Shown: positions 1 to 6,512, counted from the first letter of the stretch. The stretch is 7,282 nucleotides of DNA from Chloroflexota bacterium (GCA_028875085.1 JAPPFU010000227.1:1-7282); one strand, 5' to 3'. The notes: generated from the letters alone by a model not told the origin. Program-made: numbers and translations.

Positions 1-1329
1 CCGCAAGCCGACGCTCCCTCAGCCCCCGCGCAGCCCCCGCGTTCGCGTGGCGCGGCACAGCGCAACGGGAACGGGCGCGCCAATGGCGCAAGCAATGGAC
101 GCGAAGTGCCGCGCGAGCGGCCGGAGCGCCGCGTAGAAGCCGAGGAACGCCCGCCGCGCCGCGCCGCCGTTGAGGCTCAAGGGCCGCAGCCGCGAACGGA
201 GCGGTTCGGCGAGGCGATGGTGTCGCCGCCGGTGGCGCGGGCGCTGGCCGACATGGGCTATGAGACGCCCACGCCCATCCAAACGCTGGTGTTGGAACCG
301 CTGCTGGCGGGCGAGGACGTGGTGGGGCAGGCGCAGACGGGCACGGGCAAGACGGCGGGGTTCGGCATCCCCATCGCGGAGACGGTGGACGGGCGCGAGC
401 GCTACGTACAGGCCATCGTGCTTACACCCACGCGCGAACTGGCGCGGCAGGTGGCGGGCGAGGTGGAGCGCCTGGTGAAGTACACGGGCGCGCGCGTCGC
501 GGCGGTCTACGGCGGCGCGCCGATGCCGCCGCAGGTGCGCGCGCTGGAAGAGGGCGCGCAGGTGGTGGTGGGGACGCCAGGGCGCGTCATCGACCACCTC
601 GAGCGCCGCACGCTCGACGTGAGCCGCGTGCGCTTGGCGGTGCTGGACGAGGCCGACCAGATGCTGGACATCGGCTTCTTCCCCGACATCCGGCGCATCC
701 TGCGCAGCACGCCCCGCAGGCGGCAGACGGCGCTCTTCACGGCGACGGTGCCCACGCCCATCAAGCGCCTCATCTACGCCTACTTGAACGACCCGCGCAC
801 CTGCCTTGCCGGTGAAGAATCGCGGCCGGTGGAGGAGGTGGAGCAGATCTACTACGAGGTGGCAGGGCGCGACAAGCCGGAGGCGCTCGTCGAGGTGATG
901 GAGGAGCGGCCGGGCGAGCAGACGCTGGTGTTCTGCCGCACGCAGGAGGCGGTCGACCGCGTTGTGCGCATCCTGCGCCGCAAGGGGCACGCCATCGAGG
1001 GCATCCACGGCGGGATGCGCCAGCGCGAGCGCAACGCGGTGATGGAGGGATTCCGCGAGGGGCGCGTGAAACTGCTGGTGTCCACGAACCTGACGGCGCG
1101 CGGCATCGACGTGCCGACGGTGGAGAACGTGGTCAACTACGACATCCCGGAGACGGTGGAGGAGTACGTCCACCGCATCGGACGCACGGCGCGGATGGGG
1201 CGTCCGGGGACGGCCATCACCTTCTTCTCCGAGTGGGACACGGAGTTCTTCGAGGCGATCCGCGCCCACGTAGGCGCGGAGTTGCTGACGGAGCGGGAGT
1301 TGTCGCTCTACCGCGCCGCTGCGGGCTAG
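1..1329 (+). CDS. DEAD-box ATP-dependent RNA helicase (5' end open at window edge)
   Basis: ATP-dependent RNA unwinding or remodelling enzyme of the DEAD-box family, cytoplasmic, probably acting in ribosome assembly or mRNA turnover. Numbering from the GTG at 106, the full motif set is present: Q motif with PTPIQ (55-59), Walker A AQTGTGKT (76-83), PTREL (108-112), TPGR (157-160), DEAD (181-184), TAT in place of the usual SAT (212-214), LVFCRT (274-279), STNLTARGID (326-335) and HRIGRTARMG (356-365). It ends about 40 residues after motif VI, so it lacks the long RNA-binding tail of DeaD/CsdA-type helicases. Start: the frame has no stop back to position 1. The residues before GTG-106 are Pro/Ala/Arg/Asn/Gly-rich, and GTG-106 has only a weak GGA upstream. 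The protein therefore either starts at 106 (407 aa) or carries a disordered N-terminal extension that begins outside the window. The family call is certain; the start is not. Confidence 0.93.
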   Translation, partial: PQADAPSAPAQPPRSRGAAQRNGNGRANGASNGREVPRERPERRVEAEERPPRRAAVEAQGPQPRTERFGEAMVSPPVARALADMGYETPTPIQTLVLEPLLAGEDVVGQAQTGTGKTAGFGIPIAETVDGRERYVQAIVLTPTRELARQVAGEVERLVKYTGARVAAVYGGAPMPPQVRALEEGAQVVVGTPGRVIDHLERRTLDVSRVRLAVLDEADQMLDIGFFPDIRRILRSTPRRRQTALFTATVPTPIKRLIYAYLNDPRTCLAGEESRPVEEVEQIYYEVAGRDKPEALVEVMEERPGEQTLVFCRTQEAVDRVVRILRRKGHAIEGIHGGMRQRERNAVMEGFREGRVKLLVSTNLTARGIDVPTVENVVNYDIPETVEEYVHRIGRTARMGRPGTAITFFSEWDTEFFEAIRAHVGAELLTERELSLYRAAAG

Positions 1330-1343
1330 AAGCCTCGCCGCCT

Positions 1344-1349
1344 TATACT
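1344..1349 (+). promoter_or_regulatory. -10 hexamer TATACT for a leaderless transcript
   Basis: TATACT matches the sigma70-type -10 consensus TATAAT at five of six positions. It ends six bases before the ATG at 1356. A standard hexamer-to-start distance puts +1 exactly on that ATG, so the mRNA would have no 5' UTR. There is no Shine-Dalgarno sequence in the 26 bp between the helicase stop and the ATG, which agrees. No convincing -35 is visible 16-18 bp upstream. Confidence 0.5.
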
Positions 1350-1355
1350 CCCGGT

Positions 1356-1994
1356 ATGCCCCGTCCTCTACGCCTCGTGTTCCCCGCCGCCGCACTCGTG
1401 CTCGCGACGGGCCTGCTCCTCGCGCAATCTCTCCTCTCCCCCGCGCCCGCAAGCGCCCAGGGCTCGCCGCCCCCGTTCCCCTACGTGCTCAGAGGAACCG
1501 TAACGCTCGACGGCGCGCCGCTCGACGGCTCCGCGATGCTGACCGCCCAGGTCGGCGACTGGACGAGCCGCCCCGTCGAGGTGATCGACGGCAGGTTCGG
1601 CTTCGCGCCGTCGCAGCCGCTGATCGTCGGCCCGCCAAATCTCGACTACATCGGCGAAACCGTTACCTTCCATCTGCGCGGGCTAACCGCCGACCTATCC
1701 TTCACCTTCGAAGCGCTGCCGCAGCCCGCCTTCGAGGACACGGAACTGCGCTTCGTCAGCGGCGCATCGGCGGTAACGCCAACGCCGACCGCCGCGCCCA
1801 CTCCAACGGCTTCGCCCGCCGCCACGCCAACGGCGCCAAGAGCAACTCCGACGGCGACTCCTATCGCCATGCCAACCCCGACGCCCGCTCCGGAAGGCGG
1901 CGCAGGGGCGGGCATAATCGCGGGCGCGGCCATCGGCGCGGTGCTCGCGCTGTCGCTCGCGTTGTGGCTCCTCGCGCGCCGCCTAGGCCGCTAG
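1356..1994 (+). CDS. Exported, membrane-anchored protein with Thr-Pro-rich stalk, function unknown
   Basis: A 212-residue protein of unrecognised family. Visible parts are: a Sec-type signal peptide (basic MPRPLR start, hydrophobic residues 8-29, likely cleavage after ASA at 32-34); a compact domain at about 43-134, predicted beta-rich, with a VTLDGAPLDG stretch reminiscent of carboxypeptidase-regulatory-like or transthyretin-like beta-sandwiches; a Thr/Pro/Ala linker (141-178); and a C-terminal transmembrane helix (about 186-206) followed by RRLGR. The layout suggests a single folded domain held outside the membrane on an extended stalk. The frame is open further upstream, but those codons overlap the helicase gene. 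The ATG at 1356 is the first start giving a signal peptide, and a -10 element lies just before it. The 3' end overlaps the convergent lipoprotein gene by 12 nt. Gene reality is well supported; the fold guess is weak. Confidence 0.8.
   Translation: MPRPLRLVFPAAALVLATGLLLAQSLLSPAPASAQGSPPPFPYVLRGTVTLDGAPLDGSAMLTAQVGDWTSRPVEVIDGRFGFAPSQPLIVGPPNLDYIGETVTFHLRGLTADLSFTFEALPQPAFEDTELRFVSGASAVTPTPTAAPTPTASPAATPTAPRATPTATPIAMPTPTPAPEGGAGAGIIAGAAIGAVLALSLALWLLARRLGR
1776..1889 (+). repeat. Thr-Pro-rich low-complexity linker coding repeat
   Basis: Degenerate ACG/CCN codon repeat encoding TPTPTAAPTPTASP-like sequence (residues 141-178 of the anchored protein). It reads as a flexible stalk between the folded domain and the membrane helix. 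Codons vary between units, so it is not a recent tandem duplication. Confidence 0.75.
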
Positions 1995-2852
1995 CGCCGC
2001 CGACAGCGCAGCGTCCAACTCCTCCAGCGTGGCGAAACCCTCGAAGCGGGCGGTTACGCGCCCGTCAGCGCCCAGCACGTACGTCCACGATTCGTTGAAC
2101 CACTCGGGCGCGGTGGTGAAGCCCCAGGCATCGACCAGCGGCGAGTAGACGGCGTTGGCCAGGTCGCCTTGGATGTCGGCGAGGTTGTCGTACACCTCGA
2201 CGTGGATGAAGGTGGCATCCTGCGCGCGGCGTTCACGCAACTCCGACACCGTGTCCACCTGCGGACCGCACGTGGGGCTGGTGCAGAGGGCGGGCGTGGC
2301 GAACACCACCACCGCCGGGCGTCCCGCGATGAGCGCCTGGGGGATGGTCGTCGTATACAGCTCGGGGTCGGGCGTCGGGTCGCTGGTGAGTTGGTCGATG
2401 CGGTCAACATTCGCCAGCGTCTTGTTGGCCGCGAACGGCGGCAGGCCGCCAATGTCCACGATAGCGCTCTCCGCCGCCACCTCCACGACTATCGAGGCGC
2501 TCCCGGCGCCGACGCTCAGGTCGAGCCGCCATGCGCCGGGGCGGTCGAATTCGAGATCGGTCGCGTAGGCGCCGCGCGAGCCGAGAGGCCACTCGCGGAA
2601 GTGCGCCGTGGCCGTACGCACGGCGGCGGGGTCGTCCTCGGGCGCGACGCGGACGGACGCCGACGGCTCGCGCACGATGTCCTGGTCGGTTACGAGCAGG
2701 AAGGCGAGGCGCTGCTCGCCCACGCGCAAGTCGGTGGTGGCGAGGATTGCCCTGACCTCGGGAGGCGCGGGCGTAGGCGTCGGCGCCGGAGGGCTCGCGC
2801 ACGCGGCGGCGAGGGCGGCGCACGCCAGGGCTATGGCAACGAGGCGGCGCAT
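1983..2852 (-). CDS. Thioredoxin-like fold lipoprotein with C-x4-C motif
   Basis: A 289-residue predicted lipoprotein, probably a redox or metal-handling protein on the outer face of the membrane. It has a lipoprotein signal (MRRLVAIALACAALAAAC, lipid-modified Cys at 18) and a short Pro/Thr linker (20-32). A beta-rich domain at about 33-126 resembles YtkA/FixH-like or Ig-like folds by pattern only. The thioredoxin-like domain spans about 145-289, with strand PAVVVFATPALC, Cys190 and Cys195 in CTSPTC, and a typical late strand TYVLGADGRVTARFEG. The motif is C-x4-C, not the CxxC of thioredoxins or the CxxxC of SCO1/SenC proteins. Start: an ATG nine codons upstream is possible, but it overlaps the preceding gene, and the chosen ATG has GAAGGG seven bases before it and gives a clean signal peptide. 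It begins 1 nt after the stop of the DipZ-like gene, so the two are probably co-translated. Redox substrate unknown. Confidence 0.85.
   Translation of the reverse strand: MRRLVAIALACAALAAACASPPAPTPTPAPPEVRAILATTDLRVGEQRLAFLLVTDQDIVREPSASVRVAPEDDPAAVRTATAHFREWPLGSRGAYATDLEFDRPGAWRLDLSVGAGSASIVVEVAAESAIVDIGGLPPFAANKTLANVDRIDQLTSDPTPDPELYTTTIPQALIAGRPAVVVFATPALCTSPTCGPQVDTVSELRERRAQDATFIHVEVYDNLADIQGDLANAVYSPLVDAWGFTTAPEWFNESWTYVLGADGRVTARFEGFATLEELDAALSAALAA
2757..2795 (-). repeat. Short Pro/Thr linker of C-x4-C lipoprotein
   Basis: Encodes SPPAPTPTPAPPE directly after the lipidated cysteine. It is a brief spacer between the membrane anchor and the first folded domain, of the same type as the longer Thr-Pro stalks in the two flanking exported proteins. 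Confidence 0.55.
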
Positions 2853-2853
2853 G

Positions 2854-4062
2854 CTAGGGCCCTTCGGGGTAGGCGCCAAAGGTGAAGGCGAAGAGGGCGA
2901 ACTGATCGGAGTTGGAGGAGAGGGTGAGTTCGTGGGCGCCGAACTCGTCCAACTCGATGATGGCGTAGAGGCGCGGCTCGTCTACCACGAAGTAGCTGCG
3001 GTCTGCCTCGACGATGAGGTCTTCCCCTGCCGCCTCCTGCGACACGGGCGCGCCATCGAGCGTTACCTGCACCTCATAGTTGGCGTCGAACGCGGGGTCG
3101 AGGACGATGTTGACGCTGGTGGCGACGAATTTGAGCGCGAGGTAGTCCTCGTAGTTCTCCGTAACGCGGGCGTGGCGCAGCGATTCGTAGCCGTTCTCCC
3201 ACAGGCCGTGGATGTAGAAGAACTGGTTGAGATGGCCGCCAGGGTCGGTGTACTCGCGGATCTGATTGGGTTCGTCGTAGTAGTCGGATTGGGCGACGTA
3301 GATGCCGCGCGTGTTGGCGTTGCGCTGCCATCCGCCGTAAATCTCGCGGGTGATGCGCTTCTCCGGGTCGGCGTCGTAGGCGCGGGGGTCGAAGCGCTGC
3401 GCCGGCTCGTCGTTCACCGCCACCGCCGACACGTCGGCGCCCGCCTCGGTCAGCAGCGTGCGTATCTGCTCCTCCGTCTCGAGGTAGGCGCCCTCGCCGA
3501 TATGGGCATAGCGGATGGTTCCCGCGGCGTCGATGAGGAACTTCGAGGGCCACGCGCGGTTGTTGAACGCCCGCCAGGTGCGGAAGTCGTTGTCCTGCGC
3601 GACCGGGTAGGCGAGGCCGAACTCGTCCATGCTGCGGAGGACGTTCGCGGTTACCTTCTCGAACTCGAACTCCGGCGTGTGAACGCCTACGATGACCAGG
3701 CCATGCTCGGCGTACTTCTCGTGCCACTCCCTGATGTAGGGGAGCGTGCGGATGCAGTTGACGCAGGTGTAGGTCCAGAAGTCGATGAGCACAACGTTGC
3801 CGCGCAGCCCCTCCATCGTGAGCGCTGGCGAGTTGATCCAGTTGGCGTCGTCCGCGAACTCGGGCGCGACGGAGCCCACCTCGCCGGGCGCAAGGCCGGG
3901 CGTGCTGGCGGGCGTCGGCGTGGGTGTGCCGAGCGGCGTAGGCGTGGGAGACGGCGTGGGCGTGGAGGCAGGCTCGCCGCCGCTACAGGCCGCCAACGTG
4001 GCGAGCAGCGCGGCGAGCATCAGGGCGTGGAGAGCGTGGCGGAGCGGTTGGCGCATGAGCAT
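2854..4062 (-). CDS. DipZ/TlpA-type thioredoxin-domain lipoprotein
   Basis: A 402-residue extracytoplasmic thiol-disulfide oxidoreductase candidate. The lipoprotein signal peptide ends in a canonical LAAC lipobox (Cys26), followed by a Thr-Pro linker (34-54). The thioredoxin/TlpA domain (about 65-206) contains FWTYTCVNC with catalytic Cys100 and Cys103, and a WPSKFLID segment carrying the expected cis-proline (Pro172). The WTYTCVNC version of the active site is characteristic of the C-terminal half of mycobacterial DipZ. The remaining 190 residues (IYGGWQRN..., then beta-rich sequence to the end) fit the carbohydrate-binding-like domain that follows the thioredoxin domain in DipZ. Unlike DipZ there is no fused CcdA membrane domain; the protein is lipid-anchored instead, so electrons must come from elsewhere. 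A second ATG two codons in is an alternative start; neither has a clear Shine-Dalgarno. The gene is divergent from argF and followed after 1 nt by the second thioredoxin-like lipoprotein gene. Confidence 0.92.
   Translation of the reverse strand: MLMRQPLRHALHALMLAALLATLAACSGGEPASTPTPSPTPTPLGTPTPTPASTPGLAPGEVGSVAPEFADDANWINSPALTMEGLRGNVVLIDFWTYTCVNCIRTLPYIREWHEKYAEHGLVIVGVHTPEFEFEKVTANVLRSMDEFGLAYPVAQDNDFRTWRAFNNRAWPSKFLIDAAGTIRYAHIGEGAYLETEEQIRTLLTEAGADVSAVAVNDEPAQRFDPRAYDADPEKRITREIYGGWQRNANTRGIYVAQSDYYDEPNQIREYTDPGGHLNQFFYIHGLWENGYESLRHARVTENYEDYLALKFVATSVNIVLDPAFDANYEVQVTLDGAPVSQEAAGEDLIVEADRSYFVVDEPRLYAIIELDEFGAHELTLSSNSDQFALFAFTFGAYPEGP
2860..2865 (-). promoter_or_regulatory. Ribosome binding site deciding the start of the C-x4-C lipoprotein
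   Basis: On the minus strand GAAGGG lies seven bases before the ATG at 2852, inside the last codons of the upstream gene. It favours this ATG over the alternative one at 2879. Confidence 0.55.
3901..3963 (-). repeat. Thr-Pro linker of DipZ-like lipoprotein
   Basis: Encodes a run of TPTPSPTPTP type (residues 34-54) between the lipidated cysteine and the thioredoxin domain. It acts as a flexible tether and matches the stalks of the neighbouring exported proteins in composition. Confidence 0.7.
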
Positions 4063-4081
4063 AGCGGCGCTTGGAGCGGTC

Positions 4082-4117
4082 GTGACCGCGCGGCAGGCAA
4101 TTCCCTATACTAATACT
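4082..4117 (+). promoter_or_regulatory. argF promoter with tandem -10 hexamers
   Basis: GTGACC at 4082-4087 (four of six matches to TTGACA), an 18-bp spacer and TATACT at 4106-4111 form a plausible sigma70-type promoter. A second hexamer, AATACT, follows directly at 4112-4117. Predicted start points are about 4118 and 4124, giving a leader of only 6-12 nt before the ATG at 4130. No Shine-Dalgarno is present, so translation is probably leaderless or nearly so. The promoter lies in the 67-bp gap between divergent genes; no convincing promoter was made out on the minus strand, though one must serve the lipoprotein pair. Confidence 0.5.
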
Positions 4118-4129
4118 GGTACCTTGCCT

Positions 4130-5044
4130 ATGCCATCCGACCTGCTCTCCATCGCCGACCTGGACGACGAGACGCTGCTCCACCTATTGGAGCTCGCCGG
4201 GCGCTACCGCACGGGCCTGGCCGACCGCCCGTTGGAGGGGCGGAGCGTGGCGCTGCTGTTCGAGAAACCATCGTTGCGCACCAAGGTGAGCTTCGACATC
4301 GGCGTCCACCAGTTGGGCGGCCACGCGGTCTACCTGGGCAGGGACGAGGTGGGGCTGAACACGCGCGAACCGGCGCGCGACGTGGCGCACGTGTTGGAGC
4401 GCTGGTGCTGCGCCATCGTCGCCCGCGTCTTCGACCACGCTACGTTGCGCGAGTTGGCGGACGCGGCGTCCGTGCCGGTGGTCAACGCGCTCTCCGACCT
4501 GGAGCACCCCTGCCAAGCGCTGGCCGACCTGGCGACGGTGCAGCAGCGCTTCGGGCGCTTGGAGGGAGTTACGGTGGCGTTCGTGGGAGACGGCAATAAC
4601 GTCGCGCGCAGCCTGGCGCTGGCGTGCGCGGGCGTGGGCGCGGCCTTCCGCATCGCCTCGCCACCCGCGTTCGCGTTGGAGCGGGAGTGGGTGGACGCGG
4701 TGAACGCACGCTACGGCGCCAAAGGGCCACGCGTGGAGGCGTTCGACGACCCTGCGCGGGCTGTGACGGGCGCGGACGTGGTCTACACCGACGTTTGGAC
4801 GAGCATGGGGCAGGAAATGGAGGCGGCGGAGCGGCGCAAGGCGTTCGAGGGCTTCCAGGTGGACGATCGCCTGCTCGACCGCGCGGCGCCCGGCGTTGTG
4901 TTGCTCCACGATATGCCGGCACACTACGGCGAGGAGGTGCCGCCGGGGATGCTCGATTCGCTCCGCAGCGCCGCTTTCGACCAGGCGGAGAACCGCCTCC
5001 ACGCGCAGAAGGCGGCGCTGCGCCTGCTCGTCGCGGGAGAGTAG
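4130..5044 (+). CDS. argF: Ornithine carbamoyltransferase
   Basis: Cytoplasmic enzyme of arginine synthesis: carbamoyl phosphate plus ornithine gives citrulline and phosphate. At 304 residues it has the normal family length. The carbamoyl-phosphate domain has EKPSLRT (45-51; the SxRT phosphate loop), HPCQALAD (126-133) and VNALSD (118-123). The ornithine domain has FVGDGNNVARS (151-161), DVWTSMG (221-227; the conserved Asp and SMG loop) and ENRLHAQKA near the C-terminus with the carbamoyl-phosphate-binding Arg (289). The HCLP motif, whose Cys lines the ornithine site in characterised enzymes, reads HDMP here (260-263). The frame continues far upstream but overlaps the divergent lipoprotein gene antisense. 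ATG 4130 fits the family N-terminus; an in-frame TTG two codons earlier is an alternative. First gene of a compact unit with der 4 nt downstream. Another transcarbamylase specificity is possible given the altered motif, but the SMG loop favours ornithine. Confidence 0.93.
   Translation: MPSDLLSIADLDDETLLHLLELAGRYRTGLADRPLEGRSVALLFEKPSLRTKVSFDIGVHQLGGHAVYLGRDEVGLNTREPARDVAHVLERWCCAIVARVFDHATLRELADAASVPVVNALSDLEHPCQALADLATVQQRFGRLEGVTVAFVGDGNNVARSLALACAGVGAAFRIASPPAFALEREWVDAVNARYGAKGPRVEAFDDPARAVTGADVVYTDVWTSMGQEMEAAERRKAFEGFQVDDRLLDRAAPGVVLLHDMPAHYGEEVPPGMLDSLRSAAFDQAENRLHAQKAALRLLVAGE
5035..5040 (+). promoter_or_regulatory. Ribosome binding site for der
   Basis: GGGAGA inside the last codons of argF lies eight bases before the TTG at 5049. 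It supports that unusual codon as the der start and implies that the ribosome finishing argF is well placed to begin der. Confidence 0.55.
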
Positions 5045-5048
5045 CGCC

Positions 5049-6512
5049 TTGGCCGCCGACGCTCCCGTTCCCCGCTCCTCGTCCGCTCTTCGAGTTTCCT
5101 CAGAGCGAACGGAGGCAACGGCGGGCGAGACGCTCATCGTCGCCATCGTTGGACGCCCCAACGTGGGCAAGTCCAGCCTCTTCAACGCGATGGTCGGGCG
5201 GCGCGAGGCCATCGTGTCGGACGTGTCCGGCACGACGCGCGACCGCGTGACGGGCGAGGTCTCCCACCAGGGCGGACGCTTCCTGCTGGTGGACACCGGC
5301 GGCCTGGTGCCCGAGCCGGAGACAGAGATGGAGGCGCACGTAGCGGCGCAAGTGGACGCCGCCCTGGCCGGAGCGGACGCGGTGCTGTTCGTGGCCGACG
5401 CAGCGCAGGGGGCGACGCTGTCCGACAGGGCGGTCGCCGAGCGGCTGCGGCGGTCGGGCAAGCCCGTAATCCTCGCCGCTAACAAGGTGGACAACCCGCG
5501 CCAGGAGGCGCTGGCGCACGAGTTCCACGAGTTGGCGCTCGGCGACCCGATTCCCGTCAGCGCCTACCACCGCGTCGGGGTCGCCGACGTGGTCGAGGCG
5601 GTCGCCGCGGCGCTGCCGCCGGACACGGACACGCCGCAAGCGCAGGGCGGCGCCCCCCGCTTCGCCATCGTGGGCAGGCCTAACGTGGGCAAATCGTCCA
5701 TCGCCAACGCGATGCTGGGCGCGGAGCGCTCCATCGTCAGCGCCGTTCCAGGCACCACACGCGACGCCATCGACACGCCGTTCGAGCGCGGCGGACGCCA
5801 GGGGGTGCTCATCGACACGGCGGGCATCCGCAGGCGCGGCGCAGTGGAGCAGGGCATCGAGCGCTACAGCGTGCTACGCGCCGTCCGCGCGATCGACCGC
5901 TGCGACGTGGCCATCGTCGCGCTCGACGCCGCCGAACCCGCGACGGCGCAAGACCTGCACGTCGCCGGTCAGGTGATGCAGTCGTTCAAGGGCGCAGTCG
6001 TCGCCCTGAACAAGACCGACCTGTTGAGCGAGGAGGCGGCGGAGGACAACGCGCGCGGCCTGCGCCGGGCGGTGCTGGCGCGCCTCCACTTCATGCCGTA
6101 CGTCCCCGTGGTGGCGACCTCGGCGGCGACGGGCGCGGGCCTCGACCGCCTGTTGGACGTCGCGTTCGAGGTGCACGAGGAGCGGGCCAAGTGGGTGGAG
6201 CCACGTGCGCTCACCCGCGTGGTGATGGACGCGGCGGCGCGCCACCTGCCGCCGAAGCATGGGCGGCGCGCGCTGAAGCTCTACCGCGTGAAGCAGGAGT
6301 CCTCCTCGCCGCCGACCTTTGTCTTCTACTGCAACAATCCATCGCTGATGCACTTCTCTTACGAGCGCTACCTCGAGAACTCGCTACGAGCGGCCTTCGG
6401 CTTCACGGGGACGCACCTGCGCCTCGAGTTTCGGGGCAAGGGGCGCGTCCACGTCATCGGCGGCCATCGCACGCGGCAGGACGCGCTCCCCGGCAAGAGG
6501 CGCCCGCAGTGA
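5049..6512 (+). CDS. der: Ribosome biogenesis GTPase Der (EngA)
   Basis: Essential GTPase needed for maturation of the large ribosomal subunit. At 487 residues it has the family hallmark of two tandem G domains. Domain 1 has P-loop GRPNVGKSS (35-43), switch GTTRD (61-65), DTGG (82-85) and NKVD (145-148). Domain 2 has GRPNVGKSS (209-217), PGTTRD (234-239), DTAG (256-259) and NKTD (321-324, where NKWD is common). The C-terminal KH-like domain is recognised by PPTFVFYCNNPSLMHFSYERYLEN (in the range 421-444). Start: TTG at 5049 is the only start-like codon between the argF stop and domain 1 in this frame, and it has a good Shine-Dalgarno. It adds an approximately 28-residue tail rich in Ser/Arg/Ala before the first strand. 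The gene begins 4 nt after argF and its stop overlaps the start of plsY, so translational coupling on both sides is likely. Confidence 0.96.
   Translation: MAADAPVPRSSSALRVSSERTEATAGETLIVAIVGRPNVGKSSLFNAMVGRREAIVSDVSGTTRDRVTGEVSHQGGRFLLVDTGGLVPEPETEMEAHVAAQVDAALAGADAVLFVADAAQGATLSDRAVAERLRRSGKPVILAANKVDNPRQEALAHEFHELALGDPIPVSAYHRVGVADVVEAVAAALPPDTDTPQAQGGAPRFAIVGRPNVGKSSIANAMLGAERSIVSAVPGTTRDAIDTPFERGGRQGVLIDTAGIRRRGAVEQGIERYSVLRAVRAIDRCDVAIVALDAAEPATAQDLHVAGQVMQSFKGAVVALNKTDLLSEEAAEDNARGLRRAVLARLHFMPYVPVVATSAATGAGLDRLLDVAFEVHEERAKWVEPRALTRVVMDAAARHLPPKHGRRALKLYRVKQESSSPPTFVFYCNNPSLMHFSYERYLENSLRAAFGFTGTHLRLEFRGKGRVHVIGGHRTRQDALPGKRRPQ
6495..6500 (+). promoter_or_regulatory. Ribosome binding site for plsY
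   Basis: AAGAGG within the end of der is eight bases before the GTG at 6509, which overlaps the der TGA as GTGA. It decides the plsY start. Confidence 0.55.

Noticed and set aside
19..1452. Long minus-strand open frame (477 codons) opposite the helicase gene
   Set aside because: Arg/His/Leu-rich sequence with no recognisable motif, exactly antisense to a complete DEAD-box motif set. It is a by-product of high GC content.
1776..1889. Possible CRISPR-like or tandem DNA repeat
   Set aside because: The repetition is at codon level with irregular units and encodes a Thr-Pro linker. There are no spacers of constant length.
2608..4113. Long plus-strand open frame (501 codons) opposite the two lipoprotein genes
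   Set aside because: Val/Gly/Arg-rich and featureless, while the minus strand shows signal peptides, lipoboxes and thioredoxin motifs.
4063..4129. Minus-strand promoter for the lipoprotein pair
   Set aside because: Minus-strand TAGTAT/TATAGG hexamers exist opposite the argF -10 elements, but no -35 or spacing supports one clearly, so none is called.
4184..5494. Long minus-strand open frame (436 codons) opposite argF and der
   Set aside because: Spans two convincing plus-strand genes and their junction and has no family motif; a high-GC shadow.
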